A stretch of DNA of 44,908 bases from Saprospiraceae bacterium (GTDB taxonomy: Bacteria; Bacteroidota; Bacteroidia; Chitinophagales; Saprospiraceae): contig JAQXAY010000097.1 in NCBI GenBank assembly GCA_029252685.1, positions 1-44,908 on the forward strand, in the 5' to 3' direction. The position numbers were made by a program, and so were the translations under genes. Positions within the stretch are counted from its first letter, which is position 1. Every line of letters begins with the position of its first letter. Shown here piece by piece: positions 8,960 through 16,366 of this stretch. A model generated the notes under the pieces. That model was not told where the DNA came from. It was given only the letters and a program-made list of their open reading frames with translations, and did not search any database.

Positions 8960-9298
8960 ATGGGAAAACAGAAAGACGATTTCGTAGTCTTGAAAAAAGG
9001 GAAGAAAGAAATTCCCATAGACTACACCGAAGTTAGAAAAGCGGTATTAGTCCTTAGGGCTATCAATCATGACAGGAGACAACAAATTATTCAGTTGTTG
9101 GAAGAGAATGATAAAATGACCGTAACTGATATTTACATTAAACTAAGACTGGAACAATCTGTTGCTTCACAGCACTTGGCAATCCTTAGGAGAGCACAAG
9201 TAGTGGTTACAGACCGTAACGGCAAGTTCATTTATTATTCATTAGACAAAGAGCGTTTAGCACAGATTTCATCTTTTGTTGACGATCTTAACGACTAA
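8960..9298 (+). CDS. ArsR-family winged-helix transcriptional regulator, cysteine-free (copy 1)
   Basis: The protein has 112 residues and a single ArsR-type winged helix: helix 1 (VRKAVLVLRAINHDRRQQIIQLL), recognition helix region 'LEQSVASQHLAILRRAQVV', and the wing 'TDRNGKFIYYSL'. Unlike SmtB/ArsR metal sensors it has no cysteine at all, so it probably does not sense thiophilic metals. An N-terminal lysine-rich tail (KGKKEIP) is not present in copy 2. About half of the aligned core residues are identical to the gene starting at 9492, so the pair arose by duplication. There is no Shine-Dalgarno sequence; the leader reads acaactatt before ATG. The target genes cannot be told from the sequence; autoregulation is likely. 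Confidence 0.9.
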   Translation: MGKQKDDFVVLKKGKKEIPIDYTEVRKAVLVLRAINHDRRQQIIQLLEENDKMTVTDIYIKLRLEQSVASQHLAILRRAQVVVTDRNGKFIYYSLDKERLAQISSFVDDLND

Positions 9299-9407
9299 TC
9301 AGAATTAATCCATTACATATCTAGGGCATTTGTTCTTAGTTCCCTGAAAGTCTTTTTGCGATTCTACATAACCCACCATTATCAATTTGTTAACATATCT
9401 ACAACGG

Positions 9408-9436
9408 TGATTTATTACCATTTATATAATAAATCA
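9408..9436. promoter_or_regulatory. Perfect 10-bp inverted repeat, probable ArsR-type operator
   Basis: TGATTTATTA (9408-9417) and TAATAAATCA (9427-9436) are exact reverse complements separated by 9 bases. The centre lies about 70 bases upstream of the second ArsR-type gene. The word ATTTATTA also appears upstream of the first copy at 8908-8915. The long AT-rich arms resemble ArsR-family operators in general form; assignment to these regulators is inference. Confidence 0.5.
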
Positions 9437-9478
9437 ACATTATTAGATATTTAATACGTACTATTCATAGAAATTCAA

Positions 9479-9485
9479 AAAGGAG
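9479..9485 (+). promoter_or_regulatory. Canonical Shine-Dalgarno before second ArsR-type gene
   Basis: AAAGGAG lies six bases before the ATG at 9492. Strong Shine-Dalgarno sequences are uncommon in Bacteroidota, and most other starts I examined in the window have A-rich leaders instead. Confidence 0.6.
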
Positions 9486-9491
9486 ACGCCC

Positions 9492-9797
9492 ATGAGAAAG
9501 TCAACAGTAAATATTGACAACGATAAACTACAGGATGCTGCAGAAATACTTCGCGCCATCAATCATAAATTAAGAATGCGAATTCTTGAATTTATTGATC
9601 AGAATGAAAAAATAAATGTAAACAAGATTTATAATACCCTAAATCTAGAGCAATCAATTACATCACAGCATCTTAGGATTCTAAGAAAGGCTGGAGTAGT
9701 AGATACTCAAAGAGATGGAAAATTTATCTATTACGAGATAAATTATGACCGAGTAAATCAATCAATTGAATCAATTGATCGTTTTCTTGCTGAATAA
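9492..9797 (+). CDS. ArsR-family winged-helix transcriptional regulator, cysteine-free (copy 2)
   Basis: The protein has 101 residues and the same one-domain layout as copy 1: 'AAEILRAINHKLRMRILEFI', 'LNLEQSITSQHLRILRKAGVVDT' and the wing 'QRDGKFIYYEINYDRV'. It also lacks cysteine. The conserved phrases LRAINH, LEQS, SQHL and GKFIYY are shared with copy 1, while the N- and C-termini differ. It has its own promoter-sized upstream region of 193 bases with a perfect inverted repeat and a strong ribosome binding site, so the two copies are probably expressed separately and not as one operon. It converges on lspA, whose stop lies 18 bases away. Confidence 0.9.
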   Translation: MRKSTVNIDNDKLQDAAEILRAINHKLRMRILEFIDQNEKINVNKIYNTLNLEQSITSQHLRILRKAGVVDTQRDGKFIYYEINYDRVNQSIESIDRFLAE

Positions 9798-9815
9798 ATT
9801 AAAAGTCAATAGGAA

Positions 9816-10496
9816 TCATTCGGAGACATCTTCTTTTGAAGATTGTGTCTCCTCTGTTCCTTTTGGTACTTCATTTGACTTGAAGTAGGAGAAGTTAAAA
9901 AGAATAAGGTTAAATACACCTATGGATATTGCAGCATCTGCAACATTAAAAATAGGTTTGAAAAATTCTACATGCTTTCCGCCGATTACTGGCATCCACT
10001 CGGGAGCTGTTCCGTTAATTATTGGAAAATGAAACATATCCACGACTCTTCCGTGGAGAAAATCCGCATATCCCTTAATGTCTGGATTATTGATCGTCCA
10101 CTGAGCTGGCTCAGAGAAAAGAGATTCATTGAATATGAGACCATAGACTGCAGAGTCTATCATATTCCCTATGGCTCCGGCTAGTATTAGAACAAAACAG
10201 GATATGAGACTAAATCCAAAACCTTCCTTGATTAGTTGTTTAATATAAACAACAAGCAGGCTTATGGCAACAATTCTAAATAGACTTAGGAGCAATTTTC
10301 CATAGGTCCAATCGATTTCCCATCCAAAGGCCATTCCTTTATTTTCAACAAAATGAATTCTGGCCCAATCTAATCCAAAAAGAAAAGTTATTTGATTGTA
10401 TGTGTAATTCGTTTTTATGTAGATCTTAAGTAATTGATCTATCAAGAGGACTATAAAAATCAGGATCAATGACTTTTTTGTAATGCTATTCATCAA
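9816..10496 (-). CDS. lspA: Lipoprotein signal peptidase (signal peptidase II)
   Basis: The protein has 226 residues, longer than the roughly 165 of E. coli LspA, as is usual in Bacteroidota because of an insert between the last membrane helices. Four hydrophobic helices are visible. The two catalytic aspartates lie in 'GAIGNMIDSAVYG' and 'FNVADAAISIG', and the conserved 'HFVENKGMAFG' block is present. LspA cleaves signal peptides ahead of the lipidated cysteine, and thus matures the lipoproteins encoded elsewhere in this window. The acidic tail (TQSSKEDVSE) is cytoplasmic. Upstream on the same strand is the DksA-like gene, an order I recall as common in this phylum. MMN and MN starts are both possible. 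Confidence 0.96.
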   Translation of the reverse strand: MMNSITKKSLILIFIVLLIDQLLKIYIKTNYTYNQITFLFGLDWARIHFVENKGMAFGWEIDWTYGKLLLSLFRIVAISLLVVYIKQLIKEGFGFSLISCFVLILAGAIGNMIDSAVYGLIFNESLFSEPAQWTINNPDIKGYADFLHGRVVDMFHFPIINGTAPEWMPVIGGKHVEFFKPIFNVADAAISIGVFNLILFNFSYFKSNEVPKGTEETQSSKEDVSE

Positions 10497-10548
10497 ATCT
10501 GTTTTGAAACTACCAACATCCAGATAAAGAAAACGGAATACCGGTAAA

Positions 10549-10573
10549 TTTGGAATTCTTAAGAAGTTCCAAA
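10549..10573. other. Hairpin between the DksA-like gene and lspA
   Basis: TTTGGAA (10549-10555) and TTCCAAA (10567-10573) flank an inner TTC/GAA pairing, giving an interrupted stem with a very short loop. No T run follows on either strand, so it is not a normal terminator. It lies in the leader of lspA and might stabilise a processed end. Confidence 0.3.
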
Positions 10574-10614
10574 TTAAGCAAATAATGTAAAAAGTTATTA
10601 ATTACAATAATTAG

Positions 10615-10974
10615 TTAGTGTGATTTTTTAGCTTCAATGCTTAGTGTAGCATGCGGAACTGCTTTTAGTCGTTCTTTGGAAATAAGTTTTCCGGACTCTC
10701 TGCATATACCATAAACTTTATTGATAATCCTTTGCTTAGCATTCTCAAGATGTTTGATGTACTTCGATTGCCTTGCTGCGAGCATGTTGATATTCTCTGT
10801 TTCAAAGGTCTCGGCACTATTGTCGTAACCTCTTAGTTTTGCATCTCCGCTAAGGCTTTTATCCTGCAGCTGGCCTTTATAAAAGTTCAATAATTTATAG
10901 GCTTCTTCTAGTTTACTATCTATCAAAGCTTCGAACTCAGCCAATTCTTGGTCTGTATATCTTGTTTTTTCCAT
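10615..10974 (-). CDS. TraR/DksA-family RNA polymerase-binding regulator, degenerate zinc finger
   Basis: The protein has 119 residues. A coiled-coil region (residues about 5-85, 'DQELAEFEALIDSKLEEAYKL' onward) precedes a C-terminal DksA zinc-finger fold with the phrases 'YGICRESGKLISKERLKAVPH' and 'ATLSIEAK'. Only one of the four zinc cysteines of E. coli DksA remains; the others are Ser, Ser and Ala. This pattern is typical of the Bacteroidota branch as I recall it, so the finger is probably held without zinc. DksA-type proteins enter the RNA polymerase secondary channel and adjust initiation, often with ppGpp. It sits upstream of lspA, probably cotranscribed. Confidence 0.9.
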   Translation of the reverse strand: MEKTRYTDQELAEFEALIDSKLEEAYKLLNFYKGQLQDKSLSGDAKLRGYDNSAETFETENINMLAARQSKYIKHLENAKQRIINKVYGICRESGKLISKERLKAVPHATLSIEAKKSH

Positions 10975-11020
10975 TTACAGGAGAGGTGTTTAAATAGGAT
11001 GTTACAAAATAAAATATCGA

Positions 11021-11028
11021 CAAATATA
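11021..11028 (-). promoter_or_regulatory. -7 box for the DksA-like gene
   Basis: The minus strand reads TATATTTG, an exact TAnnTTTG match, 47-54 bases upstream of the start at 10974. A transcript would begin near 11014. Confidence 0.55.
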
Positions 11029-11054
11029 AGAAAATTAGTCGATTTGCAGGTTAT

Positions 11055-11077
11055 AAAAAACGAATGAAGCGTTTTTG
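11055..11077 (-). terminator. Weak terminator after pdxA
   Basis: On the minus strand AAAAACG pairs with CGTTTTT around a 7-base loop (11056-11076), followed by further T residues. The stem has only two G:C pairs, so it is a weak candidate for ending the pdxA transcript. Confidence 0.4.
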
Positions 11078-11088
11078 TTTTGCAAGGC

Positions 11089-12174
11089 CTAGTTTTGAGG
11101 TAGATCTTTTAGTTCATTTTTGTTTTCTCGATCTACTTTGATTGATGCTTTTTTAAGCGGATTAGCACCGTCTTTTTGGTATTGTGTTCTCGAGCGGTAA
11201 ATATCTATAGCTTTAAATATTGCATATCGAAATGATTTTGGATCCGCCATATCCTTACCTGCGATATCAAAGCCTGTTCCATGGTCAGGCGAGGTTCTTA
11301 TTATTGGCAGTCCTGCTGTGAAATTGGTACTACTGTTAAAGCTAAGTGTTTTGAAAGGTACTAGACCTTGGTCATGATACATTGCTAATATTCCATCAAA
11401 TTTGCTGAACTTTCCAGAACCGAAGAAGCCATCTGCAGGGAAAGGTCCCATGACAAGCATGTTGTTTTTCTTAGCCTCAACAATCGCCGGTCTTATAATT
11501 TCGATTTCTTCTTTTCCTATGCTTCCTTCATCTCCAGCATGCGGATTGAGTCCTAATACTGCGATGGTAGGCCTTTCTAGACCAAAATCCATTTTTAGAC
11601 TATTGTTTAAGATTTTTAGTTTTTTTAGAATGTTCTCTTTTGTAATGCTATCAACAACTTCGTTTAAGGGCAAATGGTTTGTGACTAGACCTACTTTAAG
11701 GTCTTCTGAGGTCATCAGCATCAATTGTTGACTACCCTTGAATTGATCCGCGAAATATTCTGTGTGGCCTGGGTATTGGAAGCCAGCTAATTGCATTGCC
11801 TTTTTATTGATTGGTGCGGTGACGATAACATCGATGTTACCCTCTTTAATATCTTTTACAGCTTGCTCTAGCGAGAGCATTGCATATTTTCCTCCGTCTT
11901 CATTTAGTGTTCCTAAATTAATATTTACGTTTTCCTCCCAACAATTGAAGATGTTGATTTTATCCTCGTAGAGGCGGCTTGTGGAGTTGACGGACTGGTA
12001 TGAAATATTTATATCGTTGATAATATTCTTATGGTAGGAAACGACTTTCGTAGAACCGTAAATAACAGGTGTTATATTTTTCGAGACCATAGGGTTGCAG
12101 AGGGTTTTTAAAATAACCTCTAGCCCTACTCCATTTATATCTCCGATCGTTATTCCAACCTTGACTTTTTTCAT
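11089..12174 (-). CDS. pdxA: 4-hydroxythreonine-4-phosphate dehydrogenase
   Basis: The protein has 361 residues, slightly longer than the usual 330 or so. PdxA oxidises 4-phosphohydroxy-L-threonine to the amino-ketone used in the DXP-dependent vitamin B6 pathway. Visible family blocks are 'GITIGDINGVGLEVILK' at the N-terminus, 'VTAPINKKAMQLAGF', 'PGHTEYFA', 'GLNPHAGDEGSIGKEE', 'GPFPADGFFG' and 'AMYHDQGLVPFK', which together contain the metal-binding histidines, and the closing 'RTSPDHGTGFDIAGK'. The C-terminal 25 residues are basic and not conserved. It is divergent from rsmA across 166 bases. Confidence 0.96.
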   Translation of the reverse strand: MKKVKVGITIGDINGVGLEVILKTLCNPMVSKNITPVIYGSTKVVSYHKNIINDINISYQSVNSTSRLYEDKINIFNCWEENVNINLGTLNEDGGKYAMLSLEQAVKDIKEGNIDVIVTAPINKKAMQLAGFQYPGHTEYFADQFKGSQQLMLMTSEDLKVGLVTNHLPLNEVVDSITKENILKKLKILNNSLKMDFGLERPTIAVLGLNPHAGDEGSIGKEEIEIIRPAIVEAKKNNMLVMGPFPADGFFGSGKFSKFDGILAMYHDQGLVPFKTLSFNSSTNFTAGLPIIRTSPDHGTGFDIAGKDMADPKSFRYAIFKAIDIYRSRTQYQKDGANPLKKASIKVDRENKNELKDLPQN

Positions 12175-12192
12175 TCTTACACAATTTGTAAT

Positions 12193-12286
12193 TGAACAAT
12201 ATATTATTGTTAAGTATAATAAAATAAAAAAAATTCCTTCAACTGAATTTAACCATTAGGAATTTCTTGACCTCATGAACAATATA
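12193..12286. repeat. Direct repeat and inverted repeat between pdxA and rsmA
   Basis: TGAACAATATA occurs twice in the same direction, at 12193-12203 and 12276-12286. The first copy is part of an inverted repeat, AACAATA (12195-12201) and TATTGTT (12205-12211). These could be regulatory sites for the divergent pair, but the region is AT-rich and chance is a fair alternative. Confidence 0.3.
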
Positions 12287-12310
12287 CTTAATTTATATTG
12301 CAAGTAATTA

Positions 12311-12318
12311 TACCTTTG
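12311..12318 (+). promoter_or_regulatory. -7 box for rsmA-yqeY
   Basis: TACCTTTG matches TAnnTTTG exactly and ends 22 bases before the rsmA ATG at 12341. A start about seven bases further on gives a leader of roughly 15 bases. Confidence 0.6.
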
Positions 12319-12340
12319 TGAGGATTTAATATTTAAAAAG

Positions 12341-13117
12341 ATGAGTTTGAAGGCGAAGAAATCATTTGGGCAACATTTTTTAGTACAGGATTCGATTGCA
12401 TCCGATATTGCAGATAGTTTGACACTTAGTGCCGAGACAGGTAAAGTATTGGAGATTGGACCAGGTATGGGTATGCTTACTAAGTTCTTATTAGAAAAGG
12501 ACTATGATATGAAGGTTGTTGAGGCAGATAGGGATATGGTATCTTATATTACTGAGCATTATCCTCAATTGGAGGACCACATTATATTTGAAGATTTTAT
12601 GAAAGTAGATCTAGCAAATGTGTTCAAAGGTGAACCATTCTGTCTGATCGGAAATTTTCCATACAACATAAGTTCGCAGATCATTTTCAAAACTATTGAA
12701 CATATGGATATCATTCCCGAGATGGTTGGGATGTTTCAATTGGAGATGGCAGAACGTGTTGCAACGAAAGAGGGGTCAAGAACCTATGGGGTAATTAGTG
12801 TATTGACTCAGGCATTGTATGATGTAGAGTTGTTGTTTAGGGTAAATAAGGAATCGTTTGATCCACCACCTAAGGTTGAATCAGCGGTTATCAGGCTAAA
12901 ACGTCGTGAAACCCCGAGAATAGATGTTAGTTATAAAACTTTTCGATCGATAGTTAAGTTATCTTTCAGTCAGCGACGTAAAATGCTGAGAAATACGCTC
13001 AAAGGAACAGTGAAGAATAAAGAAATCCTGTCGGATCCGGTTTTTTCAAAAAGACCTGAGATGTTAAGCGTTGAAGAATTTTCCGATCTGACTAAATTAA
13101 TTCTTGAAAATAATTAA
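12341..13117 (+). CDS. rsmA: 16S rRNA (adenine(1518)-N6/adenine(1519)-N6)-dimethyltransferase
   Basis: The protein has 258 residues, normal for RsmA (KsgA). It dimethylates the two adjacent adenines in the 3' hairpin of 16S rRNA using S-adenosylmethionine, late in 30S assembly. Signatures are 'KSFGQHFLVQDSIASDIADS' at the N-terminus, the SAM-binding 'VLEIGPGMGMLTKFLL', the acidic 'VVEADRDMV', and the catalytic 'IGNFPYNISSQIIFK' (NxPY motif as NFPY). 'VESAVIRLKRRE' and 'LSFSQRRKMLRNTLK' complete the C-terminal part. It is followed after 14 bases by yqeY, so the two form an operon. Confidence 0.97.
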   Translation: MSLKAKKSFGQHFLVQDSIASDIADSLTLSAETGKVLEIGPGMGMLTKFLLEKDYDMKVVEADRDMVSYITEHYPQLEDHIIFEDFMKVDLANVFKGEPFCLIGNFPYNISSQIIFKTIEHMDIIPEMVGMFQLEMAERVATKEGSRTYGVISVLTQALYDVELLFRVNKESFDPPPKVESAVIRLKRRETPRIDVSYKTFRSIVKLSFSQRRKMLRNTLKGTVKNKEILSDPVFSKRPEMLSVEEFSDLTKLILENN

Positions 13118-13131
13118 TCGTTAATGTTGAT

Positions 13132-13578
13132 ATGGGACTAGAAGAAAAAATAATGACAGACTTAAAAGCTGCAATGAAAGCAAAAGATAAAGCAGCATTA
13201 AGAGGTTTAAGGGCTATAAAACAAGCTTTTTTGTTGGCAAAGACTGATGGATCGGGTAGTGAGATAACTGCCACTGATGAAATCAAGATGATGCAAAAGC
13301 TTGTCAAGCAGCGTAACGAGTCTATCAAAATATTCAGAGAACAATCTAGAGATGATCTTGCCGATGCTGAGCAGGAAGAGGTAGATGTGATTATGAACTA
13401 TTTGCCTAAGCAAATGACGGAGGATGATCTTAAGGCGTTTGTCAGAGCAAAGATAGAGGCTTTAGGAGCAAGTTCTATGCGCGACATGGGCAAGGTAATG
13501 GGTGCTTGTTCTAAAGAACTGGCGGGGCAGGCAGACGGAGCTGTGCTTAGTAGAATAGTTAAAGAGTTATTGGCATAA
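13132..13578 (+). CDS. yqeY: GatB/YqeY domain-containing protein
   Basis: The protein has 148 residues and matches the stand-alone YqeY family related to the C-terminal domain of the amidotransferase subunit GatB: 'DLKAAMKAKDKAALRGLRAIKQA', 'KLVKQRNESIKIFREQSR', 'EVDVIMNYLPKQMTEDDLKAFV' and 'MGKVMGACSKELAGQADG'. The domain is thought to bind tRNA, but the role of the single-domain protein is not settled. It is all helical with no signal peptide, so cytoplasmic. It follows rsmA by 14 bases and ends inside the left arm of a shared terminator. Confidence 0.93.
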   Translation: MGLEEKIMTDLKAAMKAKDKAALRGLRAIKQAFLLAKTDGSGSEITATDEIKMMQKLVKQRNESIKIFREQSRDDLADAEQEEVDVIMNYLPKQMTEDDLKAFVRAKIEALGASSMRDMGKVMGACSKELAGQADGAVLSRIVKELLA

Positions 13579-13613
13579 AAAAAAGGGATGAATTTCATCC
13601 CTTTTTTTATGCC
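13572..13613. terminator. Shared bidirectional terminator containing both stop codons
   Basis: The arms at 13572-13592 and 13594-13613 are nearly perfect complements (GGCAT, an A run, GGGATGAA, against TTCATCCC, a T run, ATGCC) with one unpaired A. The yqeY stop (13576-13578) lies in the left arm and the deacetylase stop (13607-13609) in the right. The two converging genes are only 28 bases apart and share this one structure. Confidence 0.9.
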
Positions 13614-14254
13614 GTCTTAATGATTGATTGATTTCTTTGGCTTGGCTGAATACAATCTGAGCTAAATCCTAAAAGCTTTAGGTGATCCAAGGTTTTTGGT
13701 AGCACATATTTTAGTTTATCAAGGGCTTTCAGGCTATCATGGAAAACGATAATAGCACCAGGATTAATATTGGAAACAACATTTTCTAAACACATCTCCC
13801 TACTTAGTGCTGGATCGAAATCTCCACTCAATAAAGACCACATGATTATATCATAATGTCTTTGAATGAATTGTGCTTGCTTAGGCTTTAATCTTCCATA
13901 TGGAGGTCGAAATAAGTTACTATTTATTAGATGAGCACATCTTCTTATGTTGTGAAAGTATTTTATGTTTTCCGTAACCCACCCATTCACATGGTTGAAT
14001 GTGTGATTTCCAACGGTATGACCTTCGGCAACTATCCGCTCCAGAATCTCCGGATATTTCAATGCGTTTTCACCAACACAAAAGAAAGTAGCTTTGAAAT
14101 CGTATTCTTTTAATAAATCTAGAACCCATGGAGTTACCTCAGGAATAGGCCCATCATCAAATGTCAAGTAAACCTTTTTCTCAGTTACTGGAATTGACCA
14201 CTTAAAATTTGGGAATAAATTCTGAATTAATCTGGGTGTTTTTACTAGATACAT
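13607..14254 (-). CDS. Polysaccharide deacetylase (NodB domain)
   Basis: The protein has 215 residues and is almost entirely a NodB homology domain of carbohydrate esterase family 4. Motif 1 is 'VYLTFDDGPIPEVTP', with the catalytic and metal-binding aspartates; motif 2 is 'EGHTVGNHTFNH', with the two metal histidines; motif 3 is 'LFRPPYGRLKPKQ'; and 'AIIVFHDSLKALDKL' holds the late histidine. Such enzymes remove acetyl groups from N-acetylglucosamine in peptidoglycan, chitin-like polymers or exopolysaccharide. There is no clear signal peptide, so the location is uncertain; the short form is common in Bacteroidota. It diverges from gltX. Confidence 0.93.
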   Translation of the reverse strand: MYLVKTPRLIQNLFPNFKWSIPVTEKKVYLTFDDGPIPEVTPWVLDLLKEYDFKATFFCVGENALKYPEILERIVAEGHTVGNHTFNHVNGWVTENIKYFHNIRRCAHLINSNLFRPPYGRLKPKQAQFIQRHYDIIMWSLLSGDFDPALSREMCLENVVSNINPGAIIVFHDSLKALDKLKYVLPKTLDHLKLLGFSSDCIQPSQRNQSIIKTA

Positions 14255-14357
14255 TTATTTATAGTAGGAGTATAATTGAATTAAATTTTTTAAGCCCAAA
14301 AAAGCAATTAATTTTGTGCTATACTTTAATAACGCAATTTAGTGAAAATTCGCTGCT

Positions 14358-14365
14358 TAGCTTTG
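14358..14365 (+). promoter_or_regulatory. -7 box for gltX
   Basis: TAGCTTTG matches TAnnTTTG and ends 16 bases before the gltX ATG, which would leave a leader of only about 10 bases. Confidence 0.5.
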
Positions 14366-14381
14366 GAATAATAATAAGATA

Positions 14382-15920
14382 ATGGAAAATTGTAGAGTTC
14401 GTTTTGCTCCCAGCCCAACAGGAGCATTGCATATAGGAGGTGTTCGTACTGCTTTGTATAACTATTTGTTAGCAAAAAAATTGGGTGGTACCTTTATCTT
14501 AAGGATTGAGGATACGGATCAGACTCGATACGTTCCCGGTGCAGAGGATTACATCATGGAAGCATTAGCTTGGTTAGGCATAACTCCGGACGAAGGACCT
14601 AGCGTTGGGGGTGATTATGGTCCTTATAGGCAGTCTGAGCGTAAATCTATGTACAAGGAGTATGCTTTGAAGTTGGTGGAAAATGGACATGCATATTATG
14701 CCTTTGACACTCCAGAAGAGCTAGATGCTCGAAGAAATGAGGAGAAAGCTAAGGGTAACCATAGCTTCAAGTATGATCATTCTGTTAGGGATCAAATGCG
14801 CAATAGTCTTACCATTTCTGAAGATGAGGTAAAAAGTATGCTTGATGCAGGAACGCCCTACACTATTCGACTTATGGTTCCAACGGATGAGCGAGTGGCT
14901 TTCAATGATAATATTAGGTCAGATGTTCAGTTTAGTTCTAATGAACTCGATGATAAGGTTATGCTGAAAGCAGATGGTATGCCAACCTACCATCTTGCAA
15001 ATGTTGTAGATGATTACCTAATGAAGATTACTCATGTGATTCGAGGCGAAGAATGGTTGCCATCTACGGCGCATCACGTGTTATTATATAAGTATTTGGG
15101 ATGGGAAGAATCCATGCCAGAATTTGCGCATCTTCCACTTATCCTTAAACCTACAGGTAACGGGAAATTAAGTAAACGGGATGGTGCAAAATTGGGAATT
15201 CCTGTATTTCCATTATCCTGGAATTCTGATAATCCTGAAGATTCATTTAAAGGATTTAGAGATTTTGGATTCCTACCAGAAGCTGTTTTGAATTTTCTTG
15301 CCTTCTTAGGGTGGAACCCAGGGACTGAGGAGGAATTCTTTAGACTAGAGGAATTGGTCGGTGCCTTTGATTTGAACAAAGTAAGCAAAGGAGGTGCTCG
15401 ATTTGATTTTGATAAGGCAAAATGGTTCAATCAACAATATATAATCAACAGCTCAAATGCAGACTTGTTGGAGCTTGTAAAGCCTTTGGCAGTGGCAAAG
15501 GGTATAGAATTTTCGGATGCTTATCTTAGTCAATGCATTGATTTGATGAAAGAAAGAGTGCAGTTTTTACCCGATTTTCTTGAAGTAGGTTATTATTTGT
15601 TTGAAAAAGTTCGTAATTATGAAGAGAAACCAATTCGAAAGAAGTGGAAACCAGAGCAGAAGGCCATCTTCGAGAAGCTTTTGGCTGACATGGTAGCACT
15701 TGAGAATTTTGATGCGGCTTCAATCGAAAACACTATCAAAGCTTTTATGGAAGAGCATGGATTAGGTTTCGGTAATGTACTTCCTTTCTTAAGAATTGGG
15801 ATGGCAGGGACTATGAAAGGTCCTGGAGTATTTGAGATGATGGAACTTCTAGGAAAAAATGAAGTTAATGAACGTATGACAGCTGCCTATACTGCCTTTG
15901 ATGGTATTAAAGGTGCTTAA
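14382..15920 (+). CDS. gltX: Glutamyl-tRNA synthetase
   Basis: The protein has 512 residues, normal for bacterial GltX. It charges tRNA-Glu with glutamate. The class I signatures are present: 'FAPSPTGALHIGGVRTALYN' at the N-terminus with the HIGH-like HIGG at residues 17-20, and 'GKLSKRDG' as the KMSKS loop near residue 262. 'RIEDTDQTRYVPGAEDYI' and 'HVIRGEEWLPSTAHHVLLY' are family blocks. The C-terminal third is the helical anticodon-binding domain. A small gene follows 31 bases after the stop. Confidence 0.97.
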   Translation: MENCRVRFAPSPTGALHIGGVRTALYNYLLAKKLGGTFILRIEDTDQTRYVPGAEDYIMEALAWLGITPDEGPSVGGDYGPYRQSERKSMYKEYALKLVENGHAYYAFDTPEELDARRNEEKAKGNHSFKYDHSVRDQMRNSLTISEDEVKSMLDAGTPYTIRLMVPTDERVAFNDNIRSDVQFSSNELDDKVMLKADGMPTYHLANVVDDYLMKITHVIRGEEWLPSTAHHVLLYKYLGWEESMPEFAHLPLILKPTGNGKLSKRDGAKLGIPVFPLSWNSDNPEDSFKGFRDFGFLPEAVLNFLAFLGWNPGTEEEFFRLEELVGAFDLNKVSKGGARFDFDKAKWFNQQYIINSSNADLLELVKPLAVAKGIEFSDAYLSQCIDLMKERVQFLPDFLEVGYYLFEKVRNYEEKPIRKKWKPEQKAIFEKLLADMVALENFDAASIENTIKAFMEEHGLGFGNVLPFLRIGMAGTMKGPGVFEMMELLGKNEVNERMTAAYTAFDGIKGA

Positions 15921-15951
15921 AAAATATTTTTTGCCAAGAAAAACTCCCAAT

Positions 15952-16131
15952 ATGAAAAAGGACGATATTAAAGAAAATGAGAAGAAATCATCAGGTTTTC
16001 AAATTCGTATTAATAAATTTGGGCAGGTAGAGCTTAATCAGGAAATCGATCAGCTCAATACCTATCTGAATGATAATGTTGAAGATAAAAAGCTAGTAGG
16101 TCGTAAGGACCCATATGCTAAAAAGAAATAA
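15952..16131 (+). CDS. Small charged protein, function unknown (59 residues)
   Basis: I choose the ATG at 15952; the frame also stays open back to a TTG inside gltX. The product starts MKKDDIKENEKKSSGFQIRI and contains 'NKFGQVELNQEIDQLNTYLN', ending with the basic PYAKKK. The middle looks amphipathic and there is no signal peptide or membrane helix. It is 31 bases after gltX on the same strand, so probably cotranscribed. Codon use is ordinary and the frame has a sensible composition, which favours a real gene. I do not recognise the family; a helical nucleic-acid- or protein-binding accessory is one possibility, not shown here. Confidence 0.6.
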   Translation: MKKDDIKENEKKSSGFQIRINKFGQVELNQEIDQLNTYLNDNVEDKKLVGRKDPYAKKK

Positions 16132-16323
16132 ATCAATACTGTAAGTCACATCCTTCTATCTCACCAGATTTTCCTAGTCAAAAGTCGGCAAACGATTTTT
16201 ACTGAGGATACCATTGCAACCTAATTTGTAAAACTCGAGGCATTTAATAAGCCAAATTTTTTTTGCTTTTTGAATCCCAAACGGCATATTGGTTTTACGT
16301 TGATAATAACTTGGAAAAATTAA

Positions 16324-16345
16324 GCTTTCACTCTTTAGTGAAAGC
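16324..16345 (+). other. Hairpin in the leader of the giant adhesin gene
   Basis: GCTTTCACT (16324-16332) pairs perfectly over 9 bp with AGTGAAAGC (16337-16345) around a CTTT loop, ending 21 bases before the adhesin ATG. No T run follows on the plus strand. It might be a transcript-stabilising or regulatory leader hairpin. The rest of 16132-16366 shows no gene. Confidence 0.45.
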
Positions 16346-16366
16346 CCTTCAGACATATTTATATAC

